The notes under the pieces are model-generated. The model saw only the letters and a list, made by a program, of their open reading frames with translations, was not told the DNA's origin and searched no databases. A stretch of 64,000 nucleotides of DNA, taken from positions 1-64,000 of the forward strand of contig NZ_KB894415.1 of NCBI RefSeq assembly GCF_000374445.1, given 5' to 3'. Positions 33,491 through 42,676 of the stretch are shown piece after piece. This DNA comes from Actinokineospora enzanensis DSM 44649 (GTDB lineage: Bacteria; Actinomycetota; Actinomycetes; Mycobacteriales; Pseudonocardiaceae). Position 1 is the stretch's first letter. Each line of letters begins with the position of its first letter. The position numbers and the translations under genes are program-made.

Positions 33491-34495
33491 GTGACCGTGG
33501 TCACCCAGAGTCTGCCGCTGCTGGACCTCACCCGGTTCCGCACCGACCGCGCCCGGTTCCTGACCGATCTCCGCCACGCGGCCCACGAGATCGGCTTCTT
33601 CTATGTGACCGGCCACGGCGTCCCGGAATCGCTGATGTCGGAGATGTTCACCGCCGCCCGCCGTTTCTTCGCCCTCCCCCTGGCCGACCGGCTCGCCATC
33701 GAGAACATCCACTCCCCCCAATTCCGCGGCTACACCCGAACCGGCCAGGAACACACCGGCGGCACCCCCGACTGGCGCGAACAACTGGACGTCGGACCCG
33801 AACGCGTCCCCGTCCAGACCGGCCCCGATGACCCGGTCTGGCTACGCCTCATCGGCCCCAACCAGTGGCCTGCCGCCTTCCCGGACCTCCGCGCGACCAC
33901 CCTCGCCTGGCAGGCCGAACTACTCCGCACCAGCCTCGAAATCCTCCGCGCCCTGGCCGCGTCCCTGAACCAACCCGAAACCTATTTCAACGAATGGTTC
34001 GACGACGAAGCCGCCCATCACTTGAAAATAGTCCACTACCCCGGCACAGCAGACTCCCTCCAAGGCGTCGGCGCGCACAAGGACTACGGCTACCTCGCCC
34101 TGCTCCAACAGGACACCATCGGCGGCCTCCAGGTCCAATCCCCCACCGGCACCTGGATCGACGCCACTCCCATCCCGGGCACCTTCGTGGTGAACATCGG
34201 CGAAATGCTCGAAATAGCCACCAACGGCTACCTCACCGCCACCCCCCACCGCGTCCAGACCCCGCCCCCGGGCACCGACCGAATCTCCATCCCGTTCTTC
34301 CTCTCCCCCCGCCTCGACGCGGTCATCACCCCACTCCACCTACCGGAGGAACTGGCCACCCACGCCAGAGGCATCACCCAGGACGAAGCCAACCCACTCC
34401 TCGCCACCTACGGCGAAAACGCCCTCATCGGCTGGCTCCGCTCCCACCCACCCGTAGCCCGACGCTGGTGGCCCGACCTCACGAACACCAGCTGA
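33491..34495 (+). CDS. Isopenicillin N synthase-like 2OG-Fe(II) oxygenase
   Basis: A 334-residue non-heme iron oxygenase. The DIOX_N domain opens with LPLLDLTRF and EIGFFYVTGHGVPE. The catalytic jelly roll has HKDYGYLALLQQD (iron ligands H and D) and the distal HRVQTP, with the later RISIPFFLSP arginine/serine for 2-oxoglutarate. Relatives act in ethylene, beta-lactam and other secondary metabolism; there are no clustered biosynthetic genes here. I use the GTG at 33491 (33497 is an alternative). The frame is open far upstream but antisense to the NTPase gene. Confidence 0.85.
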   Translation: MTVVTQSLPLLDLTRFRTDRARFLTDLRHAAHEIGFFYVTGHGVPESLMSEMFTAARRFFALPLADRLAIENIHSPQFRGYTRTGQEHTGGTPDWREQLDVGPERVPVQTGPDDPVWLRLIGPNQWPAAFPDLRATTLAWQAELLRTSLEILRALAASLNQPETYFNEWFDDEAAHHLKIVHYPGTADSLQGVGAHKDYGYLALLQQDTIGGLQVQSPTGTWIDATPIPGTFVVNIGEMLEIATNGYLTATPHRVQTPPPGTDRISIPFFLSPRLDAVITPLHLPEELATHARGITQDEANPLLATYGENALIGWLRSHPPVARRWWPDLTNTS

Positions 34496-34571
34496 CTCGG
34501 CTTCGAGTCGGGCGGCCTGCCCGCGGACGTGCGCGGATGCCGCGCCGTTCGTGTTCATGGGAGTTGAAGGA

Positions 34572-34605
34572 GAAATCCGCCGCGAGTGCTCTCGCGGCGG
34601 ATTTC
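34572..34605. terminator. Hairpin terminator of tRNA-Arg
   Basis: The 15-bp arms 34572-34586 and 34591-34605 are perfectly complementary with loop TGCT. It lies seven bases past the 3' end of the minus-strand tRNA-Arg gene. Confidence 0.85.
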
Positions 34606-34611
34606 CCGGTG

Positions 34612-34684
34612 CGCGCCCGAAGGGATTCGAACCCCTAACCTTCTGATCCGTAGTCAGATGCTCTATCCGTTGAGCTACGGGCGC
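34612..34684 (-). tRNA. tRNA-Arg(ACG)
   Basis: A 73-base tRNA: acceptor GCGCCCG/CGGGCGC, anticodon loop CTACGGA (anticodon ACG, the TadA substrate), T-loop TTCGAAT. CCA is not encoded. Confidence 0.95.
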
Positions 34685-34719
34685 ATGTTTAGTTGTCACC
34701 CGGCGGGCCGGATGTACAG

Positions 34720-34809
34720 CGGAGGCTCCGGGATTTGAACCCGGGAGGGGCTTTGAACCCCAACCGCATTAGCAGTGCGGCGCCATAGACCAGACTAGGC
34801 GAAGCCTCC
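34720..34809 (-). tRNA. tRNA-Ser(GCT)
   Basis: A 90-base class II tRNA: acceptor GGAGGCT/AGCCTCC, anticodon loop CTGCTAA (anticodon GCT), long variable arm, T-loop TTCAAAT. CCA is not encoded. It lies 35 bp upstream of tRNA-Arg on the same strand and probably shares its transcript. Confidence 0.95.
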
Positions 34810-34877
34810 CGGGGCCCCAGGCCGCTCGGGAGGTAAGAGTACACAGGCGGTCGCTGTGGAGGCAAAACGCCCCCCTG

Positions 34878-36611
34878 TTAGCGGCGGAGGGCACGCAAAA
34901 GTGCTGGTGGGCGGCCTCCGAAGCCTTCCGCCTCCATGGCGGCGAGGGCGACCCGGGGAAGGTCTCGGACGGCGGGGAACAGCAGGAAGCGGGGGTTCCA
35001 GCTGGGGCCGAACTTGGCGTTGAACCGGTAGAGGGTCTCGATCTGCCACCAGCGCGAACCCAGGCGCAGGGCGCGGGCCCAGAGGCGGGCGATGGGACCC
35101 GCGCCGATGCGGGCGCCGCGTTCCAGGGCGGCGCGGAAGGCGGCGAAGTTGAGGGAGACGCGGTCGACGCCCAGGGAGCGGCAGGTGGTGAGGAACTCGG
35201 CGATCATCAGTTCGTTGAGGCCGTTGTCGCCGATGGCGCGGTCGCGGCGCATGAGGTCGAGGGAGAGGCCCTCGGGGCCCCAGGGGACGAACTGGAGTAG
35301 GCCGCTGACCTCGCCCTCCCGTTCCGCGGTCACCACGACGCAGTCCGGGTCGTCGGGACCCGCGAGGCGGGAGAGGGCCATCGAGAAGCCGCGTTCGGTC
35401 TCGGTGCCGCGCCAGTGTTCGGCCAGGGTGGCGAGGGATTCGCGTTCGTCGTCCGGCAGGTCCACGGAGCGGCGGACGCGGACGCTGTAGCCCGCACGGT
35501 GGAGTTTGGCGACGGCCTGGCGGACGCCGCGCATGGCTCGGCCGTCCAGGCTGAAGGTGGGGACGTCCACGATGGCCTCGTCGCCGAGCTCGATGGCGTC
35601 CAGGCCGTAGCGCAGCCATACCGTGGCGCCGCGTTCGGAGCAGCCGATGACGGCCGGGACCCAGCCGTGGTCGCGGCACTCGGTCAGGAAGACCTCGATG
35701 GCGCCCGGCCAGGCCTCGATGTCGCCGAGCGGGTCGCCGGAGGCGAGGGCGACGCCCGCGAGGACGCGGAAGCCGACCGCCGCCTTGCCGGACGCGGAGA
35801 ACACCACCGACTTGTCCCGGCGCAGCGCGAAGTAGCCAAGGGAGTCGTCGGCGCCGTGCTTGACCAGCAGTTCGCGCAGCCGTGCCTCGGCCTCGGCGTC
35901 CAGGCTGGGTTTCGGTTCGGCGGAGCGCAGCAGGTAGTAGCCGCCCAGCAGGAGGGCACCGATGCCGAAGACCAGGCCGATCGCGGCGGTCAGGTCGTCG
36001 AGCCAGAGTGTCGGCTGGACCGGGCCGGTGATGCCGACCAGGGCGAGCACCGAGTGCAGCAGCGAGTCGCCGACGCCAGGGTGACCGGACAGCCTGGCCG
36101 GGGCGGTCAGCAGCAGCACGGAGTTGGCCACGACCCCGGCGACCAGCAGCTGGATCGCGACCCGCAGGGCGCGCCACTTGCCGTGCACCGGGTCGGCCTT
36201 GGCCCGGAAGTGCTTGCGGGTGAGCACCAGCGCCCCGCACAGGATGAGCGCGGTCAGGCCCGACCCGATGCCGTGCCGCCAGCCAAGGTGCGCCACCGCG
36301 ATCAGCCCGGTGACCACCACCGCGACCTGCCAGGCCCGGCGCTTGCGCCTGCGCAACGCGGTGGCCAGCATGATCAGCATCACGCCGCTGGCCAGCACCG
36401 CCACCCCGGCCGCGACTGTCGCCTCGGTGGGCAGGTCGAGCCAGCCGCTCACCGCGTCCCGCAGGTGCCTGCGGCCAGCGGGCAGCACGACGGACATCAC
36501 CGCCAACAGTCCGACCAGCCGGGCCGACCAGGTCAGCAACCGGACCGTGGACTCATCGCTGGGCAGCCAGCGCCTGCTCTCCCCTACTTCGCGCACGGCA
36601 CCAGTGTCCAC
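34878..36611 (-). CDS. MprF-like DUF2156 membrane protein
   Basis: A 577-residue protein. The N-terminal third has about seven membrane helices; the C-terminal part is the DUF2156 acyltransferase-like domain (SLGYFALRRDKSVVFSASGK; DPLGDIEAWP; IETLYRFNAKFGPSWNPRF). This is the layout of phosphatidylglycerol lysyl/alanyl transferases, which move an amino acid from aminoacyl-tRNA to phosphatidylglycerol and lower the negative surface charge. It lacks the fused lysyl-tRNA synthetase found in mycobacterial LysX. I use the GTG at 36611, just after TTAGGT; the longer open frame overlaps the divergent scoA gene. Confidence 0.8.
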   Translation of the reverse strand: MDTGAVREVGESRRWLPSDESTVRLLTWSARLVGLLAVMSVVLPAGRRHLRDAVSGWLDLPTEATVAAGVAVLASGVMLIMLATALRRRKRRAWQVAVVVTGLIAVAHLGWRHGIGSGLTALILCGALVLTRKHFRAKADPVHGKWRALRVAIQLLVAGVVANSVLLLTAPARLSGHPGVGDSLLHSVLALVGITGPVQPTLWLDDLTAAIGLVFGIGALLLGGYYLLRSAEPKPSLDAEAEARLRELLVKHGADDSLGYFALRRDKSVVFSASGKAAVGFRVLAGVALASGDPLGDIEAWPGAIEVFLTECRDHGWVPAVIGCSERGATVWLRYGLDAIELGDEAIVDVPTFSLDGRAMRGVRQAVAKLHRAGYSVRVRRSVDLPDDERESLATLAEHWRGTETERGFSMALSRLAGPDDPDCVVVTAEREGEVSGLLQFVPWGPEGLSLDLMRRDRAIGDNGLNELMIAEFLTTCRSLGVDRVSLNFAAFRAALERGARIGAGPIARLWARALRLGSRWWQIETLYRFNAKFGPSWNPRFLLFPAVRDLPRVALAAMEAEGFGGRPPALLRALRR

Positions 36612-36709
36612 GCCCGACCTAACGCGGCGATTCGTGGCGATTTCGAACACATCGATCCACCCGTTGTCCCCGCTAGAGTCGGCTGCGCCACACCCAGAAG
36701 GAGGGGCAC

Positions 36710-37474
36710 ATGGACAAAGTCGTCCCGAGCGCGGCCGAAGCGGTTGCCGACATCCCGGACAACGCGAGCCTGGCCGTCGGCGGGTTCGGCCTCTGCGGCA
36801 TCCCGAGCGTGCTGATCCAGGCACTGCTCGCCAAGGGGGTGACCGGCCTGTCGGTGACGTCCAACAACTGCGGCGTCGACGACTGGGGCCTTGGCCTGCT
36901 GCTGCGTGAGAAGCGCATCGTCCGGATGACCAGCTCCTACGTGGGGGAGAACAAGGAGTTCGCCCGCCAGTACCTCTCCGGCGAGCTGGAGGTGGAGCTG
37001 ACCCCGCAGGGCACGCTGGCCGAACGGCTGCGCGCGGGCGGCTCCGGCATCCCCGCCTTCTACACCCGCACCGGCGTCGGCACCCAGGTCGCCGACGGCG
37101 GCGTGCCGTGGCGCTACGACGACGCGGGCAACGTGGCGGTGGCCTCCCCGGCCAAGGAGGTCCGCCAGTTCGACGGCCTGGACTACGTCCTCGAACAGGC
37201 GATCGTGACCGACTTCGGGCTGGTCCGCGCGTGGAAGGGCGACCGGCACGGCAACCTCGTGTTCCGCGACTCCGCGCAGAACTTCAACCCGCTCTGCGCG
37301 ATGGCGGGCAAGGTCAGCATCGCCGAGGTGGAGGAGCTGGTCGAACCGGGCGAGCTGGCCCCCGGCGAGATCCACCTGCCGGGCATCTTCGTGCAGCGCG
37401 TTGTCGCGCTCACCCCGGAGCAGGCCGCCGAGAAGCGCATCGAGCGCCGCACCGTCCGCACGAAGGAGGCCTGA
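36710..37474 (+). CDS. scoA: 3-oxoacid CoA-transferase subunit A
   Basis: A 254-residue alpha subunit of a succinyl-CoA:acetoacetate-type CoA-transferase, which activates 3-oxoacids for ketone-body and fatty-acid use. It shows the CoA-binding glycine-rich motif [12 protein letters not shown] and the [13 protein letters not shown] segment. GGAGG lies nine bases before the ATG. The beta subunit follows directly, giving a two-gene operon ended by a hairpin at 38155. Confidence 0.92.
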   Translation: MDKVVPSAAEAVADIPDNASLAVGGFGLCGIPSVLIQALLAKGVTGLSVTSNNCGVDDWGLGLLLREKRIVRMTSSYVGENKEFARQYLSGELEVELTPQGTLAERLRAGGSGIPAFYTRTGVGTQVADGGVPWRYDDAGNVAVASPAKEVRQFDGLDYVLEQAIVTDFGLVRAWKGDRHGNLVFRDSAQNFNPLCAMAGKVSIAEVEELVEPGELAPGEIHLPGIFVQRVVALTPEQAAEKRIERRTVRTKEA

Positions 37475-37475
37475 G

Positions 37476-38138
37476 ATGGCGTTGACCCGTGAGCAGATGG
37501 CCGCCCGCGCCGCCGCGGAGCTGACCGACGGCTCGTACGTGAACCTGGGCATCGGCCTGCCCACCCTGGTGCCGAACTACGTGCCGGACGACGTGGAGAT
37601 CGTGCTGCAGTCCGAGAACGGCATTCTCGGCGTCGGCGCGTACCCGTGGGCGGGCGACGAGGACCCCGACCTGATCAACGCGGGCAAGGAGACGGTCACC
37701 GTCCGCCGCGGCGCGTCCTTCTTCGACTCCGCCCTGTCCTTCGGGATGATCCGCGGCGGCAAGGTCGACGCGGCCATCCTGGGCGCGATGCAGGTGTCGC
37801 GGGTCGGGGACATCGCGAACTGGATGATCCCCGGGAAGATGGTCAAGGGCATGGGCGGCGCCATGGACCTGGTGCACGGGGCCAAGCACGTGGTCGTGCT
37901 GATGGAGCACGTGGCGAAGGACGGCTCGTACAAGATCGTGGACGAGTGCTCGCTGCCGTACACGGGGCTGCGGGTGGCGCAGCGGATCATCACGGACCTG
38001 GCGGTGATCGACGTGACGTCGGCGGGGCTGGTGCTGCGGGAGCTGGCGCCGGGGGTCGGGGTGGATGAGGTTCGGCAGAAGACCGAGCCGGAGCTGACCG
38101 TGGGGGCGGACGTGGTGGAGATGGCTGTCGCTGGGTGA
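37476..38138 (+). CDS. scoB: 3-oxoacid CoA-transferase subunit B
   Basis: A 220-residue beta subunit. It carries the catalytic glutamate in SENGILGVG (E47), the [12 protein letters not shown] motif and the [19 protein letters not shown] region. The ATG at 37476 is one base after the scoA stop. Together with scoA it forms the active transferase. Confidence 0.92.
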   Translation: MALTREQMAARAAAELTDGSYVNLGIGLPTLVPNYVPDDVEIVLQSENGILGVGAYPWAGDEDPDLINAGKETVTVRRGASFFDSALSFGMIRGGKVDAAILGAMQVSRVGDIANWMIPGKMVKGMGGAMDLVHGAKHVVVLMEHVAKDGSYKIVDECSLPYTGLRVAQRIITDLAVIDVTSAGLVLRELAPGVGVDEVRQKTEPELTVGADVVEMAVAG

Positions 38139-38154
38139 GGCTGGGTGAATGGGC

Positions 38155-38184
38155 GGCGCGGTGCTCGGGGACGGGTACCGCGCC
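38155..38184 (+). terminator. Hairpin terminator of the sco operon
   Basis: GGCGCGGT (38155-38162) pairs with ACCGCGCC (38177-38184), followed by GTTTTCC. It is 16 bases past the scoB stop. Confidence 0.65.
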
Positions 38185-38373
38185 GTTCGCGTTTTCCTGG
38201 GCGTTTTCTCTGGGCGGCCTTGATCGAATCCGACGGCCGCGCAAAAAAGCCCGCCGCTCCACTGGGGGAGCCCCCGCTGGCCATTCTACTCGGTGGGGGT
38301 GGTAAAGGATCTTGGAATGGTGGGCGTGGATCTTGGCTGTGGATAACTTCTGTCGCTGGGGTGGGTGAAAAAG

Positions 38374-39138
38374 TCAGCGGGTGGAGGCGACGAGGGTGTG
38401 TAGGCGTTGGGTGAGGCGGGGGGTGTCGGCGGGGGCGAGGGTGAGCCAGTCGGTGCCGTTGTGGTGGGTGGGGAGGGCCAGGTAGCGGCCCGCGGTGGTG
38501 TCGAACCAGTTGACGACGTCGGTGCGGGTTCGGCGGCCGAGGCGGTCGACGGTGTTGGCGGCTACCTGGCCGCCGCCGTGGCGGGAGTTTTCCACGAGGG
38601 TGGCGATGGTGCGCATGTCGCGGCCGCTGACGCCCGCTTGGTTCAGGATCGTTTCCAGGCCGCCGAAGCCGGTGTCGACGTAGGCGTCCACCGCGTTGTT
38701 GAAGACCGATTTGGGGAGGGTGACGGCGGTGCCGGGGCCGGGGTCGGCGGCCGGGAGCAGGGTGATGATCTCGCCGACTATCCCGCCGCCACCCAGGGGG
38801 CCGATGCGGACGCGGCCGCCGGTCTGGACGGCGAAGACGGCGCGGGTGCCGCGGCCCGCGCCGAGGACGCGGACGTGGCGACCGATGGAGAGCAGGCCGT
38901 CGACGCTGAACTCGTTGCGGGCCAGCAGGGTCAGGTGGTCTTCGAGGCGGCGGTCCAGGTCTCGGCCGTCGTGCAGGCCGCGGGCGGCGAGGGTCTGCAC
39001 AACCTCGGTGCGCAGGCGGGCGCGGTCGTCGAGGGTGGTGCCGTGGACCGGGATCTCCAGCGGGTAGGGACGTTCAGCGAGGCCGAGTGACTCCCACACG
39101 AGATCGAACTCAAGCAGGGTCAGGGAGGCTACTTTCAC
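38374..39138 (-). CDS. EspG-family ESX secretion-associated protein
   Basis: A 254-residue protein of the EspG family, chaperones that bind PE/PPE-type substrates of type VII secretion. It has the family opening SLTLLEFDLVWESLGLAERP, the central RLEDHLTLLARNEFSVDGLL, and the ending with TDWLTLAPADTPRL. There are no ESX structural genes, PE/PPE genes or EsxAB-like genes in this window, so it is an orphan. The GTG at 39138 overlaps the stop of the upstream gene (GTGA), an unusual coupling with a dienelactone-hydrolase-like gene. Confidence 0.8.
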   Translation of the reverse strand: MKVASLTLLEFDLVWESLGLAERPYPLEIPVHGTTLDDRARLRTEVVQTLAARGLHDGRDLDRRLEDHLTLLARNEFSVDGLLSIGRHVRVLGAGRGTRAVFAVQTGGRVRIGPLGGGGIVGEIITLLPAADPGPGTAVTLPKSVFNNAVDAYVDTGFGGLETILNQAGVSGRDMRTIATLVENSRHGGGQVAANTVDRLGRRTRTDVVNWFDTTAGRYLALPTHHNGTDWLTLAPADTPRLTQRLHTLVASTR

Positions 39139-39809
39139 CGCAGGTGCGCGTCGAACCAGTTGAGGGCGCGCTGCCAGGCCTCGGCGGCACCCGAGTCGGA
39201 CCGGTAGCGGACGACGTCGGTGGCGACCTTGGCGGTGCCCGCTGCCTCGCGGAGTTTCGCCACCTGTTCCTGGCCGATGGCCGCCTCGCCCGCTTCCGGG
39301 TAGAGGCCCAGCCACGGCACCCGGAGGTCGCCTGCGACCTCGACGAGTGCGGGCAGGCCCGCGGACAGCGGCTCCAGGATTCCGCCACCGGACACGGTGA
39401 CCGCCGCGCCGATGTCGCGGCTCGCGCCGACCACCAGGGCGACCGCGCCGCCCAGTTCGAAGCCCATCACGCCGATGCGGTCGGCCGTCAGCCCGTGCCG
39501 GGCCAGCCAGGCGAAGCCGATGTCGGTAGCGGCCAGCACGGACTCCCCGGACAGCTCGCTGAGCTTGTCGCGGGCCTCGTCGTGGCCCACCTCGGCCGAG
39601 CCCGCCTCACCCGCGTAGAGGTGCGGCACGACGACCAGCCAGCCCTCCTCGGCCAGCCCGGCCACCATCCTGGTCACCGTGTCGGTGATGCCGCGGGCCT
39701 CGTGCAGCACGACGAGGCCGCCGCGGGTGACCCCGTCGGGTTCGGCATAGGTGACGCGCAGCGCACGGCCGTCATCGAGCCGGAAGTCCTCTGTGCGGGT
39801 CTGGGCCAT
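39135..39809 (-). CDS. Dienelactone hydrolase-like protein lacking the catalytic triad
   Basis: A 224-residue alpha/beta-hydrolase of the dienelactone-hydrolase family: VTRGGLVVLHEARGITDTV, EGWLVVVPHLY, then the elbow GFELGG at 116-121. Family members have cysteine at the elbow (GFCxGG), but here it is Glu118. The usual C-terminal histidine (in a GHxF motif) is also absent; the sequence goes directly to EAWQRALNWF. It may be a non-catalytic binding protein. It starts at the ATG at 39809 and is coupled to espG by a four-base overlap. Confidence 0.8.
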   Translation of the reverse strand: MAQTRTEDFRLDDGRALRVTYAEPDGVTRGGLVVLHEARGITDTVTRMVAGLAEEGWLVVVPHLYAGEAGSAEVGHDEARDKLSELSGESVLAATDIGFAWLARHGLTADRIGVMGFELGGAVALVVGASRDIGAAVTVSGGGILEPLSAGLPALVEVAGDLRVPWLGLYPEAGEAAIGQEQVAKLREAAGTAKVATDVVRYRSDSGAAEAWQRALNWFDAHLR

Positions 39810-39968
39810 GACATACCCAACCATGCGGGGGTTAATAGCAGTCAACGTGATCACTCGCTCACCCGTCCGCAGGACAACAGGCATTTCCGTCGAGCGCGGT
39901 ACGACCATCGGACGGTTGTGTCCGCTGGGTAGCATCGTAGTGCCGCCCCCTTGCGACGAGGAGCCCCG

Positions 39969-41036
39969 ATGACCGTGCGTACCCGCGCCGACCTGGAATC
40001 GCTGCCCAGCTACGTGCCCGGCCGGAGCCTGCCGGGGGCGATCAAGCTGGCCAGCAACGAGGTGTCGTTGGGCCCGCTGCCCAGCGTGGTGACGGCGATC
40101 GCCGAGGCGGCGGCGCGGATCAACCGCTACCCGGACAGCGGGGCGGCCGAGCTGACCGCGGCGCTGGCGCGCAAGCTGGACGTGGCCGAGGATCAGGTGA
40201 CCGTCGGCTGCGGGTCGGTGACGCTGTGCCAGCAGCTCATCCAGGCGACCTGCGCCGAGGGCGACGAGGTGCTGTTCCCGTGGCGCTCGTTCGAGGCGTA
40301 CCCGATCGTCACCCAGGTGGTGGGGGCCGCGCAGACGCGGGTGCCGCTGACTGCCGGGCACGCGCTCGACGTGGACGCCATGATCGCGGCGGTGACGCCG
40401 AAGACGCGGCTGGTGTTCGTGTGCACGCCGAACAACCCCACCGGGACCGCGTTGACCCGGTCGGAGCTGGAGCGGTTCCTGGCCGCGGTGCCGGAGGACA
40501 CGCTGGTGGTCATCGACGAGGCCTACCGGGAGTTCGTGTCGAACCCCGAGGTGCCGGACGGCGTGGCGGTCGCGAAGGAGCAGTGGGCGCGCGGGCGGGA
40601 CAACGTGGCCGTGCTGCGCACGTTCTCCAAGGCGTACGGGCTGGCAGGCCTGCGGGTGGGCTACCTGGTGGCGCCCGCGCCGGTGATCGACGTGGTGCGC
40701 AAGGTCTTCATCCCGTTCGGCGTGAACGCGCTGGCGCAGGTGGCGGCGTTGGCTTCGCTGGCGGCGGAGGACGAGCTGCTCGCGCGCTGCCGGGAGATCG
40801 TGGCCGAGCGCGGCCGAGTGCGGGCGGAGCTGGTCGAGGCGGGCTACGAGGTGCCGGAGAGCGAGGCGAACTTCGTGTGGCTGCCGCTGGGCGAGCGGGC
40901 GATGGAGTTCAACGAGCACTGCCTGGCGCAGAAAGTCGTGGTGCGCGCGTTCGCGGGTGACGGCGTGCGGATCACGATCACCACGCCGGACGAGAACGAT
41001 GTCTTCCTGGCGGCCGCGCGGTCGTTCCCGCGCTAG
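39969..41036 (+). CDS. pat: Aromatic amino acid / histidinol-phosphate aminotransferase
   Basis: A 355-residue PLP aminotransferase of fold type I. It shows SNEVSLGPLP, TPNNPTGT, the VIDEAYREF pocket and the PLP lysine K221 in TFSKAYGLAGLRVG. It resembles the Pat/HisC2 branch that performs the last transamination of phenylalanine and tyrosine synthesis, which would fit with tyrA at 12750. The ATG at 39969 follows GAGGAG. The gene ends one base before the convergent TauE gene. It could alternatively act on histidinol phosphate. Confidence 0.85.
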   Translation: MTVRTRADLESLPSYVPGRSLPGAIKLASNEVSLGPLPSVVTAIAEAAARINRYPDSGAAELTAALARKLDVAEDQVTVGCGSVTLCQQLIQATCAEGDEVLFPWRSFEAYPIVTQVVGAAQTRVPLTAGHALDVDAMIAAVTPKTRLVFVCTPNNPTGTALTRSELERFLAAVPEDTLVVIDEAYREFVSNPEVPDGVAVAKEQWARGRDNVAVLRTFSKAYGLAGLRVGYLVAPAPVIDVVRKVFIPFGVNALAQVAALASLAAEDELLARCREIVAERGRVRAELVEAGYEVPESEANFVWLPLGERAMEFNEHCLAQKVVVRAFAGDGVRITITTPDENDVFLAAARSFPR

Positions 41037-41801
41037 TCACTTCAGTAGCAGCTGGACGATCGCGGCGAGTCCGACCAGGACGATCACCCCGCGCAGGACC
41101 GCGGGGGACAGCTTGCGGCCGACCTTGGCCCCGAGCAGTCCCCCGACGGTCGCGCCCGCGGCGATGAGCACGACCGCGGGCCAGGCGACGTCGGCGATGA
41201 AGATGAACAGCACGCCCGAGGTCAGGTTGACGATGGTGGCCAGCACGTTCTTGATCGCGTTGGTGCGCTGCAGCGGCTCGTCCATCAGGATGCCCATGAA
41301 CGCCAGCAGCAGGATGCCCTGCGCGGCGCCGAAGTAGCCGCCGTAGATGCCGGTGGCGAACACGGCGAGCAGCAGGCCGATGCCGCCGTGCGGGTGCCGT
41401 TCGCCGCTGCGCTCGGCGAGCTTGCGCGACAGCCACGGCTGGATGACCACCAAGACCAGGGCGAGCACGATGAGCACCGGCACGATCGCCTCGAACGCGC
41501 CGGGCGGGAGCACCAGCAGCAGGATCGCGCCGCAGACGCCGCCGAGCAGCGAGGCGGTGCCGAACCGCAGCAGCCGGGGCAGCTGGCCCTTCAGCTCGGC
41601 GCGATAGCCGATGGCGCCCGCGACCGAGCCGGGCACCAGGCCGAGCGAGTTGGACACATTGGCCACCACCGGCGGGTAGCCGACAGCCAGCAGCACGGGG
41701 AACGTGACCAGGGTGCCGGACCCCACCACGGTGTTGATCCCCCCGGCGAACACGCCCACCAGCAACACCGCGACGCCTTCCCAGAAGGTCACCGCGGGCA
41801 T
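41037..41801 (-). CDS. TauE/SafE family sulfite exporter-like protein
   Basis: A 254-residue membrane protein with about eight helices. The family repeat appears twice: FAGGINTVVGSGTLVTFPVL in the first half and GIYGGYFGAAQGILLLAFMG in the second. TauE/SafE proteins are thought to export sulfoacetate, sulfite or other organosulfur anions. It is convergent with and abuts the aminotransferase gene. Substrate unknown. Confidence 0.88.
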   Translation of the reverse strand: MPAVTFWEGVAVLLVGVFAGGINTVVGSGTLVTFPVLLAVGYPPVVANVSNSLGLVPGSVAGAIGYRAELKGQLPRLLRFGTASLLGGVCGAILLLVLPPGAFEAIVPVLIVLALVLVVIQPWLSRKLAERSGERHPHGGIGLLLAVFATGIYGGYFGAAQGILLLAFMGILMDEPLQRTNAIKNVLATIVNLTSGVLFIFIADVAWPAVVLIAAGATVGGLLGAKVGRKLSPAVLRGVIVLVGLAAIVQLLLK

Positions 41802-41858
41802 CCGATCATCGGCACACCTGGCACCCTAACCCGATCGGTGGACGTCGACCGGACGCGT

Positions 41859-42545
41859 TCAGGTCTTGTCGCGGAAAGCCGCCACCATCTCGGCCTCGGC
41901 GTCGGCGAGGTAGCGCTCCAGCAGCCGGGCGGCGCCCGCGACGTCGCCCGCGGCGGCCGCGGCGGAGATCTCGCCGTTGCGGTGCAGGTAGCCCTCGTGG
42001 AAGGTGCGCGGGTGGCCCATCTCCAGGAAGCCCAGCCGTAGTTCCGCGCTGAGCTGGCTCATCAGCTCGTCCAGCCGGGGGCTGCCCGCCGCGGCCACGA
42101 TCTCGCGGTGGAAGTGCGTGTTGGCGGTGCCGACGGCGCGCCAGTCCTCTTCGGCGTGCGCCTTGCGGCCGAGCCGGACCTGTTCGGCCATCCGCGCCCA
42201 GTGCGGTTCGCCGGAGCGGGCCAACGCGGGCAGCTCGATCATGCGGCGGACCCGGTAGAGGTCGATGATGTCGTCGACGTCCAGGGTGCGCACGAAGACG
42301 CCGCGGTTGAGCTTGTGCTCCAGCAGCTTCTCGTGGGCGAGCAGGCGGAACGCCTCGCGCAGGGTGTTACGGGAGACCTCCAGCGGCTTGAGCATCTCTT
42401 CCTCGGCGATGCGGTCGCCGGGGCGCAGCCCGCCCTCCATGATCAGGTCACGGAGCGCGGCGGCGGCCGCCTCGGCGGCGGTGCTGCGCGCCTCGCGCCT
42501 GGTCGCCGCCAGCGTGCTCAGCCGGTCCCCGATCGCCGTGCTCAC
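41859..42545 (-). CDS. GntR-family (FadR/FCD subfamily) regulator
   Basis: A 228-residue regulator. The GntR winged helix is at about 22-88 (LRDLIMEGGLRPGDRI, MLKPLEVSRNTLREAFRLL, wing KLNRGVFVRT). The C-terminal FCD effector domain is all-helical with the metal-site pattern HFHREIV and later HEGYLHRNGEI. It is divergent from the MFS gene at 42677 with two palindromic sites between, so it probably represses that transporter and itself in response to a carboxylate ligand. GGGAGG lies upstream of the GTG. Confidence 0.88.
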   Translation of the reverse strand: MSTAIGDRLSTLAATRREARSTAAEAAAAALRDLIMEGGLRPGDRIAEEEMLKPLEVSRNTLREAFRLLAHEKLLEHKLNRGVFVRTLDVDDIIDLYRVRRMIELPALARSGEPHWARMAEQVRLGRKAHAEEDWRAVGTANTHFHREIVAAAGSPRLDELMSQLSAELRLGFLEMGHPRTFHEGYLHRNGEISAAAAAGDVAGAARLLERYLADAEAEMVAAFRDKT

Positions 42546-42561
42546 CCGGACCTCCCGGTGG

Positions 42562-42629
42562 ATTGTTGAACGTTCCTACAAGTCACAGCTTAATCGTCCG
42601 ATCGGGCCATTGTCATATTGTTCAACAAT
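42562..42629. promoter_or_regulatory. Paired operators of the FadR-type regulator
   Basis: ATTGTTGAAC at 42562-42571 recurs inverted as GTTCAACAAT at 42620-42629. The second lies in the palindrome ATTGTTCAACAAT (42617-42629). Both sit in the divergent region between the regulator and the MFS gene, as expected for GntR control. Confidence 0.72.
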
Positions 42630-42676
42630 CCCCACACTGAACGACACTACAAGTGAACGAGTGAGCGGGGTGCGTG

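Noticed and set aside
38185-38373. A small gene between the sco terminator and espG
   Set aside because: No frame with a start, ribosome-binding site and plausible composition was found.
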